Assembly: GCA_903870245.1 (NCBI GenBank)
Contig: CAIQCB010000009.1
Coordinates: 1-64,000, forward strand
Direction: 5' to 3'
DNA: 64,000 nucleotides
From: an uncultured Methylocystaceae bacterium
GTDB taxonomy: Bacteria > Pseudomonadota > Alphaproteobacteria > Rhizobiales > Beijerinckiaceae
This document shows, piece by piece, positions 22,293-31,834 of the stretch. The stretch's first letter is position 1. Each line of letters starts with the position of its first letter. Below the pieces are notes generated by a model, which was not told the origin of the DNA, searched no databases, and saw only the letters and a list, made by a program, of their open reading frames with translations. A program made the translations under genes and the position numbers.

Positions 22293-23378
22293 CTATCCAT
22301 CCTCTTGATAAAGCAGGATGAGCGCGCCGATCATGACGCCGACGATTGCGGGTGACCAAGCAGCCACGACGGGACTGATCAGACCCGCGCCGCCAAGATC
22401 CGACAGGACTTTTGTGCCGATATAAAGCACGAAGCCCGCCGCCACGCCATAGGAAAGGGTGACGCCGACGCCGCCCATACGTGAAAATCGCAGGGAGAAT
22501 GACGCCGCCAGCAAGACCATTGCGACCAGCAGGATCGGGCGAGACAAAAGCCCTTGATATTGAATGCGATAGGCGGTTGCGTCCAGGCCGGCCTCGGCAG
22601 TATGGTCGGCAACCTCCGGCAGGCTCCAGAAGGGCGTTGATTGTGGCGGGGTGTTGACCGCCGCCGCCTGTTCAGGCGTCAGACTGGTCGCCAACATGTA
22701 ACTCTTGATGTTTCTGGTCGGTTGCCCTGGCGCGCTGATCACGCCGTCGCTCAAGACCCAGACGCCCGGCTCGAGATGTCCCCGCGCCGCCTCGACGCGT
22801 TCGATAAAGCCGCCCTGGGGCGAGTAAACATTGACGCTGACCTCGAATAACTCCGTGCCCTTGCGCGCCGAGCCCGTCGCGTGGATGACGGCCAGTCCGT
22901 CGACGCCATGCTGCCGCAACCAGACGCCATGATCGATGCGAACGCTGCCCTGAACGCCAAACAGTTCAACCTCCATCTGATCGGCTTGCTGCTTCAGTGT
23001 TGCGGCCAGCGGATTGTAGGCGGCGATGGAGATCACGCCGATCACAAACGCAGTCATGACCGGGGCGAACAGGAACTGCCAGACCGACATTCCTGCGGCG
23101 CGCGCCACGATCAGTTCGAGTTTTCGGGTGAGGTCGACGAAGGCGGCCATGGAGCCGAACAGGACCGCGAAAGGCAGGATCGCCTCGGCGGCGGCCGGAA
23201 CCTTCATGAGGGTGATCAGGGCTACGATTTTTGCGCTAGCGTCCGGACTGTCGCTGGCCCGCCGAAGCATTTCAACAAACACCACGACGAACATCAGGCA
23301 GAAGATTGTGAAGAAGATCGAAAGGATCATCTTTGCAAAGCGCGCCGCCAGGTAGCGGGTGATCGTGACGCCGATCAT
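22293..23378 (-). CDS. lptG: LptF/LptG family LPS export permease (LptG-like)
   Basis: YjgP/YjgQ topology; LELIVARAAGMSVWQFLFAPV; divergent from pepA. Confidence 0.85.
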   Translation of the reverse strand: MIGVTITRYLAARFAKMILSIFFTIFCLMFVVVFVEMLRRASDSPDASAKIVALITLMKVPAAAEAILPFAVLFGSMAAFVDLTRKLELIVARAAGMSVWQFLFAPVMTAFVIGVISIAAYNPLAATLKQQADQMEVELFGVQGSVRIDHGVWLRQHGVDGLAVIHATGSARKGTELFEVSVNVYSPQGGFIERVEAARGHLEPGVWVLSDGVISAPGQPTRNIKSYMLATSLTPEQAAAVNTPPQSTPFWSLPEVADHTAEAGLDATAYRIQYQGLLSRPILLVAMVLLAASFSLRFSRMGGVGVTLSYGVAAGFVLYIGTKVLSDLGGAGLISPVVAAWSPAIVGVMIGALILLYQEDG

Positions 23379-23581
23379 GAGAGCGCCACAGGCCTCAAGC
23401 GTCGGCTGAACGACGGGCCGGCAAATCGGAAATTGGGCTTTGGCGCGGTCACGCCCGGCTTTTGGGAGTCGATCACGGCCTTTTCGCGGCGCGATTGACC
23501 CCGCGACACGAGCGGGATATTGCGCCCCCAGGATCCTTTTGACCGACGCCCGGCGCGTCGACTCCCCGGAATGAGGCGGAT

Positions 23582-25138
23582 ATGACGCTCAATGTGAAAT
23601 TCGACGCTGTCGCTCTTGACGCCGTCGCCGCCCGCCTTGGGGTCGCCGAGGACGCGGGTCGGTCGCGCACCCTTGTGGTTTTCGCCGGCAAAGATCTGGC
23701 TATAGCCGATGCCGCCAAGTCCCTTTTATCCGGCGTTCAGGAGCAAATCTCCCGCGCCGCCGGCGTCGCCAAATTCAAGGGCAAGGTCGGTTCTTCGCTG
23801 GAGCTCCTTGCTCCAGGAGGGCTGGGGGTCAGTCGACTGGTGATTGTCGGCGCCGGCGCTGCAGATGGCGACGAGTCCGAGGGCAGTAAGTCCGAAACGG
23901 ATACGAAATCAAATGATTTCCTGAACCTTGGCGGACAAACGGCGGCGCGGCTGACGCCGGGTGGCGAGATAATCGTGGTTCTGGATCTTCCGGACCGATC
24001 GTTCGACCCTGCGGCGGCGGCTCAATTCGCTTTGGGCGCCTGGCTGCGGAGTTACAAATTCGATCACTACAAGACGAGGAAAAAAGACGACAGCGAGAAG
24101 CAAGAGCCGATTGAGGTCCTTCTCGGCGTCGCAAACGCCGCGGCGGCCGGCGCGGCCATCGCCGAGAGCGCCGCTCTTGCCGAGGGGGTAGTCCTCGCTC
24201 GCACGCTCGTGAATGAGCCGGCAAATGTCCTATCGCCCACTGAATTCGCCCGCCGAGCCTCTGAGTTGATGAAATTGGGGGTCGAGGTCGAGATTCTTGA
24301 CGAAAAAGCCATGGCTGAACTCGGCATGAGGGCGCTGCTCGGAGTCGGACAGGGCTCTGAGGCGGAGAGCAAGCTGGCCGTTCTGCGCTGGAACGGCGGC
24401 GGCGACGCCCCCCCCGTCGCCTTTGTCGGGAAAGGCGTCGTCTTCGACTCTGGCGGCGTCTCGATCAAGCCTGCCGCCTCCATGGAGGACATGAAGGGCG
24501 ATATGGCCGGCGCCGCCGCCGTGACCGGCGCGCTGCACGCCATCGCCGCGCGTAAGGCCAAGGCAAATGTCATTGGCGTGCTCGGTCTCGTCGAGAACAT
24601 GCCCGACGGCAAGGCGCAGCGTCCCGGCGACATTGTGAAATCCATGTCCGGCCAGACCATCGAGATTATCAACACCGATGCGGAGGGTCGGCTCGTGCTG
24701 GCCGACGCCCTGACCTATGTAGTCGATAAATATAAACCTGCGGCGATCGTCGATCTGGCGACATTGACCGGCGCCATACTGGTCGCCCTCGGGCAGGAAT
24801 ATGGCGGGCTGTTCTCGAACAATGACGAACTTGCCGAACGCCTGAGCAAGGCCGGCGTCACAACGGGCGAAAAATTGTGGCGGCTCCCGATGGGGCCGGC
24901 TTACGACAAGCTCATCGACTCGAAATTCGCCGATATGAAAAACACCGGAGGCCGTCACGCCGGTTCGATCACTGCAGCGCAATTCTTGCAACGTTTTGTC
25001 GGCAAAACGCCGTGGGCGCATCTCGACATCGCCGGCACTGGCATGGGGTCTCCCTCTAGCGACATCAACCAAAGCTGGGGATCTGGCTGGGGCGTGCGGC
25101 TTCTCGACCGGCTGGTGCGCGACAATTACGAGTCCTGA
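23582..25138 (+). CDS. pepA: leucyl aminopeptidase
   Basis: M17 motifs [16 protein letters not shown] and [14 protein letters not shown]. Confidence 0.97.
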   Translation: MTLNVKFDAVALDAVAARLGVAEDAGRSRTLVVFAGKDLAIADAAKSLLSGVQEQISRAAGVAKFKGKVGSSLELLAPGGLGVSRLVIVGAGAADGDESEGSKSETDTKSNDFLNLGGQTAARLTPGGEIIVVLDLPDRSFDPAAAAQFALGAWLRSYKFDHYKTRKKDDSEKQEPIEVLLGVANAAAAGAAIAESAALAEGVVLARTLVNEPANVLSPTEFARRASELMKLGVEVEILDEKAMAELGMRALLGVGQGSEAESKLAVLRWNGGGDAPPVAFVGKGVVFDSGGVSIKPAASMEDMKGDMAGAAAVTGALHAIAARKAKANVIGVLGLVENMPDGKAQRPGDIVKSMSGQTIEIINTDAEGRLVLADALTYVVDKYKPAAIVDLATLTGAILVALGQEYGGLFSNNDELAERLSKAGVTTGEKLWRLPMGPAYDKLIDSKFADMKNTGGRHAGSITAAQFLQRFVGKTPWAHLDIAGTGMGSPSSDINQSWGSGWGVRLLDRLVRDNYES

Positions 25139-25172
25139 TTTCTGATCGCCAGCGCTAAAGTCTATCCGTCCC

Positions 25173-26384
25173 GTGGCGCGCGCAGCCGAAAAATGTCCTC
25201 AAAGGGATAATTTCGAAGACTGCGTACGCCTCTTTGACGCTTTTGGCGCCCCGACGATCGTTCAAGAAGAAAGTGGTCTTCGCTATTTCTTCAATGAATT
25301 CTGGACGGCCGGACAGCGCCAGGGGCATGCGCTTCACGAGGTCAGCTACCGCGCGTGTTTCAAGCCGCAATTGCCCGAATTTTTTATTGACCGCCTGACG
25401 AGCGAAGGCGAGAGCGTTTACGATCCGTTCATGGGTCGCGGCACAACCCCCTTGCAGGCGGCGTTGCAGGCGCGCCGACCTATGGGCAACGATATCAGTC
25501 CGGTCAGTCTTTTATTGACTCGTCCGCGACTGAATCCACCGACACTCGATACGATCGCAGACCGACTGGCTGGCGTCGACTGGTCGAGAGGCGCGAGTGA
25601 GCGCGATGACCTTCTGGCGTTTTATCACCCCGAAACGCTGCGACAGATTTGCGCCTTGCGACGTCATCTATTACGCCACGCGCCCCCGAACGCTGCAGTC
25701 GATCCCGCTCTCGACTGGATCAGAATGATAGCGCTAAACAGGCTTACTGGACATTCGCCAGGATTTTTTTCGGTCTATTCCTTGCCACCAAATCAGGCGG
25801 TTAGCGTCGAGGCGCAGCGCAAAATCAACGAAAAGCGCAGGCAGATCCCGCCAATGCGCGATGTGGCGGGGCTGATCGTAAAAAAATCGCGCGCCCTTTT
25901 GTCCCAAGGCACCCCGCCGTCGCATCCCGCCCCGTTGCTCTCGACAGCTCCAGCCTGGCGTACGCCGTTGGTTGCGGACTCTTCCGTCGATCTGATCGTC
26001 ACGTCGCCTCCCTTTCTTGATGTTGTGGACTACGCCCAGGATAATTGGCTGCGAAACTGGTTCGCCGGGGTTGACGCCAAAACAGTTGAGATTTCCGCGC
26101 ATCGCAGTGTCGAAGCATGGATGCAAATGGTTCGCGACTGTTTCTGCGCCTTTGCTCGCATTGTGCGGCCGGGGGGGCATGTCGCCTTTGAAGTCGGTGA
26201 GGTGCGTCGGGGAGCCGTGCTGCTCGAACGACAGGTCTGGGAGGCGGTCGAGGGGCTGCCGTTCGAGCGTTTGTTCGTTCTGGTCAATCGACAGGAATTC
26301 ACCAAAACCAGCAATTGCTGGGGCGTCGACAATAATCGCAAAGGCACCAACTCGAACAGGATCGTTGTTTTTCGGCGGCGTTGA
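25173..26384 (+). CDS. DNA methyltransferase (N4-cytosine/N6-adenine type), orphan
   Basis: GTG start; motif I VYDPFMGRGTTPLQAALQARRPMGNDISP near the N-terminus and motif IV VDLIVTSPPFLDVVDYAQDNWLRNWF near the C-terminus. Confidence 0.85.
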   Translation: MARAAEKCPQRDNFEDCVRLFDAFGAPTIVQEESGLRYFFNEFWTAGQRQGHALHEVSYRACFKPQLPEFFIDRLTSEGESVYDPFMGRGTTPLQAALQARRPMGNDISPVSLLLTRPRLNPPTLDTIADRLAGVDWSRGASERDDLLAFYHPETLRQICALRRHLLRHAPPNAAVDPALDWIRMIALNRLTGHSPGFFSVYSLPPNQAVSVEAQRKINEKRRQIPPMRDVAGLIVKKSRALLSQGTPPSHPAPLLSTAPAWRTPLVADSSVDLIVTSPPFLDVVDYAQDNWLRNWFAGVDAKTVEISAHRSVEAWMQMVRDCFCAFARIVRPGGHVAFEVGEVRRGAVLLERQVWEAVEGLPFERLFVLVNRQEFTKTSNCWGVDNNRKGTNSNRIVVFRRR

Positions 26385-26455
26385 TCCAACCCGGAAACTT
26401 GCGCGCCGTCGACGAATTGGTCATCAAAGGCATGGTCACATTACCCGGCGCCGTC

Positions 26456-26938
26456 ATGATCGAAGTGTCCTTCTACCATCTGTCTGAAAGAAAGGTGGAA
26501 TCCGCCCTTCAGCTTTTGCTGGAGCGCGCGCGGGGCCGGGGCTGGCGGGCGGTGGTTCAGGCGGCGAGCGCCGCGCGCCTAAAAAAAATCGATGCTTTTC
26601 TGTGGTCTTACAGCCGCGACAGTTTTTTGCCGCATGGCGGCGCGGCCGATCCCGATCCGAAATCGCAGCCCATCTATCTCACTTGCGACGATAACGATAA
26701 TCCCAACAACGCGGAGATCCGTTTTTTTATCGAGAGCGTTGCGATTGCCCCAGTTCTGGATGGCGTGTCGGCGCCGTCGATTCGCGCCGCGCTTCTTTTC
26801 GATGGCGCCGATGCGGCCGAACTTGAGGACGCCCGCGCGCAATGGCGCGAATTACGTGATGCTGGCTATCCGCTTGTCTATTACCAACAGACCGACGACG
26901 GCAAATGGATCGAAAAAGCACGGGAACCGAAGTCATGA
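26456..26938 (+). CDS. holC: DNA polymerase III subunit chi
   Basis: MIEVSFYHLSERKVESALQLLLERARGRGWRAVVQ...LWSYSRDSFLPHG..; downstream of pepA as usual. Confidence 0.93.
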   Translation: MIEVSFYHLSERKVESALQLLLERARGRGWRAVVQAASAARLKKIDAFLWSYSRDSFLPHGGAADPDPKSQPIYLTCDDNDNPNNAEIRFFIESVAIAPVLDGVSAPSIRAALLFDGADAAELEDARAQWRELRDAGYPLVYYQQTDDGKWIEKAREPKS

Positions 26939-28011
26939 GTCTCACGACAGTTTCTGGCTCCGGGAGCGCCCCGCTACTCTCTATTCAGCGCGTCTCCAGG
27001 CGTTATGGACCGGTGATCGCGCTCGACGACGTCTCTCTCGACATCGCGCGTGGAGAATTCTTTGCATTGCTCGGTCCATCCGGCTGTGGAAAGACAACGC
27101 TAATGCGCTGTGTCGCCGGATTCGAGACTCCCGATAGCGGAGAACTTCTTCTTGATGGCGAGGATCTGGCTGGCATGCCGCCTTATCGGCGTCCGGTAAA
27201 CATGATGTTCCAGTCCTATGCGCTTTTTCCCCATCTCGACGTTTTCGAGAATGTCGCATTTGGCCTTCGGCGCCAGGGTTTAAACAAGGAGACAATCGCA
27301 GGCCGCGTTCGCGCCTTGTTGCAGCTCACGCAACTCGATTCGTATGGTTCAAGAAAGATCAATGAATTATCAGGGGGCCAACGCCAGCGAGTGGCTCTCG
27401 CTCGCGCGCTGGCGCCAGGTCCGCGACTATTGCTCCTAGACGAACCATTGGGAGCGCTCGACAGAAAACTGCGTGAGGAGACTCAATTTCATCTCAAGAA
27501 AATACAGCGGGAGACCGGCACAAGCTTTATGATTGTCACCCATGATCAGGATGAGGCGCTGGCGTTGGCCGATCGCGTCGCCGTTATGCGCGCCGGACGG
27601 ATCGAGCAGGTGGCGAGTCCGAATGACATTTACGAGCGCCCTGCGTCCCGGTTCGTTGCAGGATTTGTCGGAGATACAAATTTTATCGATGGAGTCGTTG
27701 TTTTTGACAGCGCTCCTTACCTGTTAACGGATTTCGGTCGGATCGCCCTTTCAACATGCTGTTTGCCAGATGGTAGACGCGCGACGCTTAGCGTTCGACC
27801 GGAGGATATCCATGCGCGCCATGACGGCCCCGGGATCTCCGGTATTGTAGAAGAGTTCGTTTTTCGCGGCGACAATACGCTCCTGCGCGTTAGGGTCGGA
27901 AATGACGTTATACTGCGCGTTGCGACATGGGATATGCGCTTTTCGGTTGGCGAGAGCGTTATGTTGCAATTTCCGCTGGATACGCCCGCTCTCTTTGCGG
28001 AGGAAATATGA
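26935..28011 (+). CDS. potA: spermidine/putrescine-type ABC transporter ATP-binding protein
   Basis: GPSGCGKTTLMRCVAGFETP, LSGGQRQRVALARAL, C-terminal TOBE; ATGA overlap with holC. Confidence 0.9.
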   Translation: MSLTTVSGSGSAPLLSIQRVSRRYGPVIALDDVSLDIARGEFFALLGPSGCGKTTLMRCVAGFETPDSGELLLDGEDLAGMPPYRRPVNMMFQSYALFPHLDVFENVAFGLRRQGLNKETIAGRVRALLQLTQLDSYGSRKINELSGGQRQRVALARALAPGPRLLLLDEPLGALDRKLREETQFHLKKIQRETGTSFMIVTHDQDEALALADRVAVMRAGRIEQVASPNDIYERPASRFVAGFVGDTNFIDGVVVFDSAPYLLTDFGRIALSTCCLPDGRRATLSVRPEDIHARHDGPGISGIVEEFVFRGDNTLLRVRVGNDVILRVATWDMRFSVGESVMLQFPLDTPALFAEEI

Positions 28012-28922
28012 AAAAAGCCCAAACTCTTTCGCGAGGCCAACGGCTTGTTCTGCTCGCGCCATATCTCTGGATTGTCGCCTTTTTGCTGGCGCCGTTGATC
28101 CTGATCCTGAAAATTTCTTTCTCGCACACTGTATTGGCGCGTCCTCCCTACCGGCCAATTTTCGAACTCTCCGAGGGCCTTGCCGGATTTTGGACCAAAG
28201 CGCAGACGTTTACTTTTGACGCCTACAGAGTGTTGTTCACGGACAGTCTTTACATCAACGCCTATATCTCCTCGCTGACCATCGCCGCTGTTGCGACGCT
28301 GGTGACTTTGCTGGTCGCCTATCCTTTCGCCCTTGCGATGGCGCGAGCTCCTGAAAAGTGGCGACCATTTCTTATCGGACTCGCCGCCGCGCCCTTCTGG
28401 ACGAGTTTTCTAATCAGGGTCTACGCCTGGATTGCGCTTCTCAAGGATGAGGGATTGATCAATAAGGGCCTGATCGCCCTGGGCCTGATAGATGCGCCGA
28501 TCCAGATGTTCGCGACACGTTTCGCCGTGGTGATCGGGATCGTTTATTCCTATCTTCCCTTCATGCTCTTGCCGCTTTATGCGGCGCTGGAGCGCCAGAA
28601 TCCTGCGCTCCGGGAGGCGTCGGCTGATCTGGGAGCAACTCCAATGCAAACATTTCTTCGTGTGACCTTGCCGCTGTCGCGCGAAGGGATAATCGCTGGC
28701 GTGTTGCTTGTCTTTATTCCGGCGGTCGGCGAATTCGTGATTCCCGATTTGCTCGGGGGGTCAGACACCTTGATGATCGGACGCACGTTGTGGAATGATT
28801 TCTTCGCCAATCATGACTGGCCCACGGCCTCGGCCGCCGCCGTTTTGCTGCTGGTCCTGTTAATCGCTCCCCTGGCGGCGCTGGAGCGTATGCGCTTTGG
28901 TCAAAAAGATTTGCGGCCATGA
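28008..28922 (+). CDS. potB: spermidine/putrescine-type ABC transporter permease
   Basis: PotB/PotH-like permease; EASADLGATPMQTFLRVTLPLSREGIIAG EAA motif. Confidence 0.88.
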   Translation: MKKAQTLSRGQRLVLLAPYLWIVAFLLAPLILILKISFSHTVLARPPYRPIFELSEGLAGFWTKAQTFTFDAYRVLFTDSLYINAYISSLTIAAVATLVTLLVAYPFALAMARAPEKWRPFLIGLAAAPFWTSFLIRVYAWIALLKDEGLINKGLIALGLIDAPIQMFATRFAVVIGIVYSYLPFMLLPLYAALERQNPALREASADLGATPMQTFLRVTLPLSREGIIAGVLLVFIPAVGEFVIPDLLGGSDTLMIGRTLWNDFFANHDWPTASAAAVLLLVLLIAPLAALERMRFGQKDLRP

Positions 28923-29725
28923 ACGGACAGTTTCGTATCCTGCAAGCATTGATGCTGACGGCAGGTTTTATTTTTCTTTATGCGCCCATCGTTATTCTGG
29001 CCGCGATGAGCTTCAACGCTTCCCGTCTGGTGTCGGTTTGGGGCGGGTTTTCGACACGATGGTATGCTGCTCTCATTGAAAACGAGCAGTTGATGCATTC
29101 CGCATGGATCAGTCTTGCCGATGCGACTCTCTCAGCCCTGTTTGCTACTATTCTGGGATTGCTCGCCGCGGTCTCCCTTGCGCGCTTCGGGGCTTTTCCT
29201 TCACGTCTTCTTTTTTTTGGCGCCATCCATGCGCCTCTTGTTTTGCCTGAGGTTGTGATGGGATTGGCTTTGTTAAGTTGCTTTGTGGCCCTCGGGGTCG
29301 GTCGCGGCTTCACGACCCTTGTGATCGGGCACGTCACCTTCACGATGTGTTTTACTACTGTCGCATTGCTGGCTTCGTTGAGGGAATGCGATCCAGCGCT
29401 TGAGGAGGCGGCGATGGATCTTGGGGCAACGCCTTTCACGGCCTTTTTGCTGGTGGCCTTGCCGCAGATCGCTCCCGCCATGGCGAGCGCCTTTCTTCTC
29501 GCCTTCACTCTGGCGCTCGATGACCTGGTGATCGCCAGCTTCGCCACCGGACCGGGCGCCACGACCTTGCCGATGCGAATCTATTCTCAGGTGCGTCTCG
29601 GCGTCTCGCCGCAGATCAACGCTATGTCGACGCTTCTGCTCGGTATGGTCGCCGTGGCGATGGGCGCCGGCGCGTTGATCCTGCGGCGAGGCGCCCGACG
29701 CAGTCGCAGGGTATCCGTAACTTGA
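28919..29725 (+). CDS. potC: spermidine/putrescine-type ABC transporter permease
   Basis: PotC/PotI-like; EEAAMDLGATPFTAFLLVALPQIAPAMASA EAA motif. Confidence 0.88.
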   Translation: MNGQFRILQALMLTAGFIFLYAPIVILAAMSFNASRLVSVWGGFSTRWYAALIENEQLMHSAWISLADATLSALFATILGLLAAVSLARFGAFPSRLLFFGAIHAPLVLPEVVMGLALLSCFVALGVGRGFTTLVIGHVTFTMCFTTVALLASLRECDPALEEAAMDLGATPFTAFLLVALPQIAPAMASAFLLAFTLALDDLVIASFATGPGATTLPMRIYSQVRLGVSPQINAMSTLLLGMVAVAMGAGALILRRGARRSRRVSVT

Positions 29726-29806
29726 TGAAAATGAAGTATTTGCATTAATCATTGACCCTGGCTCGCCAGCCCGTCTATCACAGGTTTCGACCGGGAATGA
29801 CAACGT

Positions 29807-31078
29807 ATGGCGAAACAAGCGCGAACGACGAGACGAAAGACCGGCGGCCCAAATTCTTCAGCTGTCGCCGCCATAGCTCCTGCGCCCTCGTCGCCGCCTG
29901 GAGCCGTCGTCATTTCAAAATCGGCTGAACCCTCTGGCCACGCGCCAAGCGGCGTGAAATGGGCCGGGCTCAGTCTTGAGCGTCAGCTAATGTTTTGGGG
30001 ACTCTCGCTGCTCTTGCTGGCGGCAATCCTCTACCTGCTCAGTCCGGTGTTGGCGCCCTTCGTCGCCGGAACGGCCCTGGGATATTTGCTCGATCCTGTA
30101 GCCGACAGGTTGCAGCGTATGGGCATGTCGCGATTGGGGGCGGCGCTTGTGCTGCTGGTTTTTTTTATTGCATTTGTCGTGACAGTCCTGATTGTTCTTC
30201 TTCCCATCCTGTCGAGACAATTCGCTGGATTGATTACAGCCATGCCTGGATATCTACAAACCCTCAGCGGTTTGATTTCCGGGTGGCAAACGCGTTTCAC
30301 AAGCGAGTATTTTAATGAATGGTTGCAGAGTTTGGGGCTGGGTCCGGCGGGAACCATCGACACCCAGAAGTATATCGATGATCTCGCCAATCAGGGCGCC
30401 GTGCTGATTGGCGATTTTCTAAAATCTCTGGTCTGGCGCGGTTACGCCTTGATCAACGTAGCCGCGCTCGTGGTGATTACCCCGGTCGTCGCTTTTTATA
30501 TGATGCTGGATTGGGATCACATGATCCATATTCTCGATAGTCTGGTGCCGCCCCGACACCGTGACGACGTCCGTTTTCTGGCTGGAGAAATAGATCGGGC
30601 GCTTGCCGGTTTCGTTCGGGGACAGTCGCTGGTTTGCATATTTCTGGGCGTTTGGTACGCCGTCGGGCTTTCAGCGATTGGTTTAAACTTCGGTTTTCTG
30701 ATCGGCGTTATCGCTGGCGTGCTGAGTTTCATTCCCTATGTCGGCTCGATTACGGCGTTTGTATTTTCGATCATCATCGCGATCGTCCAGGGATGGCCGC
30801 ATGTCAGTTTGCCCGTCGAGGCGATCGCTATCGTCAGCTTCGGGCTGATCATGGACGGGTATGTGTTGTCGCCCCGACTGGTCGGCGCTTCGGTGGGCTT
30901 GCATCCGGTCTGGATCATGTTCGCTCTGTTGGCTTTTGGAGCGCTTTTTGGTTTTACTGGAATGATTATCGCCGTGCCGACGGCCGCCGCACTGGGCGCG
31001 GTCATGCGGTTTCTGGCGGCGCGTTACCGCCGCAGCGCGCTGTTTCGTGAAAGCGGCCCAGCGTCGCACAGGGCCTGA
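29807..31078 (+). CDS. AI-2E transporter / PerM family permease
   Basis: Multi-TM; LSFIPYVGSITAFVFSIIIAIVQGWP and VGLHPVWIMFALLAFGALFGFTGMIIAVPTAAALGAVMRF. Confidence 0.92.
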   Translation: MAKQARTTRRKTGGPNSSAVAAIAPAPSSPPGAVVISKSAEPSGHAPSGVKWAGLSLERQLMFWGLSLLLLAAILYLLSPVLAPFVAGTALGYLLDPVADRLQRMGMSRLGAALVLLVFFIAFVVTVLIVLLPILSRQFAGLITAMPGYLQTLSGLISGWQTRFTSEYFNEWLQSLGLGPAGTIDTQKYIDDLANQGAVLIGDFLKSLVWRGYALINVAALVVITPVVAFYMMLDWDHMIHILDSLVPPRHRDDVRFLAGEIDRALAGFVRGQSLVCIFLGVWYAVGLSAIGLNFGFLIGVIAGVLSFIPYVGSITAFVFSIIIAIVQGWPHVSLPVEAIAIVSFGLIMDGYVLSPRLVGASVGLHPVWIMFALLAFGALFGFTGMIIAVPTAAALGAVMRFLAARYRRSALFRESGPASHRA

Positions 31079-31797
31079 TGCCGGTGGCGACGAACATGCG
31101 CGCCGAAGACGAAGCGCAGCTCACGCTCGATTTTCCAATCAAAACCCGGCTCGGTCCCGATGACTTCCTGCCGGCGCCCGCGAATGAAGCAGCGCTCGCC
31201 CTTATTCGCCGCTGGCCAGCGGACTGGCCAGACCGCATTGTTACGCTGGTTGGTCCCGCCGGTTGCGGGAAAAGCCATCTCGCGGCGATTTGGGCGGCGC
31301 AGGCTGGGGCGCGCGAGATTGATCCGCGCGCCTTGCCGTCCATCAATGTGCTGACGGAGACGATCCCGGCCGCTTTACTGATCGACGACGCAGATCGGGT
31401 TGTCGATGAAACCGGATTCTTCCATCTCCTGAATTTTGTAATCGAGAATCGATTATGGCTGTTAATGACTCGCCAGCGCGCGCCTCTGCCCGCGGAAGTA
31501 GCGTTGCCGGACCTTTTGTCACGCCTGCGTCGTGCACCGGCGATAGAGATTGGATCGCCGGATGAAGCGCTGGTTCTTGCCGTTCTGGAAAAGCTTTGCC
31601 GAGATCGTCAATTGAGCGTGGATGCCCAAACGCTGGCCTTTATCGCTCTGCGTCTTGAACGCTCGCTCGACGCTGCCCGAGCCTTCGTGGCGGCTCTGGA
31701 TCGCGCTGCGCTGGCGCAGGGCAGGGCGGCGACGCGGGCGTTGGCGGCAGATGTTCTCGCCCGGCTTTACAGCGACGCGAACGAGGCGGAGAATTAA
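31078..31797 (+). CDS. hdaA: DnaA-related regulatory inactivator (HdaA-like)
   Basis: QLTLDFP N-terminal clamp-binding motif, Walker [15 protein letters not shown], short DnaA-like AAA+. Confidence 0.87.
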   Translation: MPVATNMRAEDEAQLTLDFPIKTRLGPDDFLPAPANEAALALIRRWPADWPDRIVTLVGPAGCGKSHLAAIWAAQAGAREIDPRALPSINVLTETIPAALLIDDADRVVDETGFFHLLNFVIENRLWLLMTRQRAPLPAEVALPDLLSRLRRAPAIEIGSPDEALVLAVLEKLCRDRQLSVDAQTLAFIALRLERSLDAARAFVAALDRAALAQGRAATRALAADVLARLYSDANEAEN

Positions 31798-31834
31798 ACC
31801 ATGGGCATCGTCGCTTGCTTCCAGGGAAAGTGAT

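Noticed and set aside
24230-25072. 280-aa minus-strand ORF antisense to pepA
   Set aside because: Overlaps the conserved catalytic part of pepA; no family resemblance.
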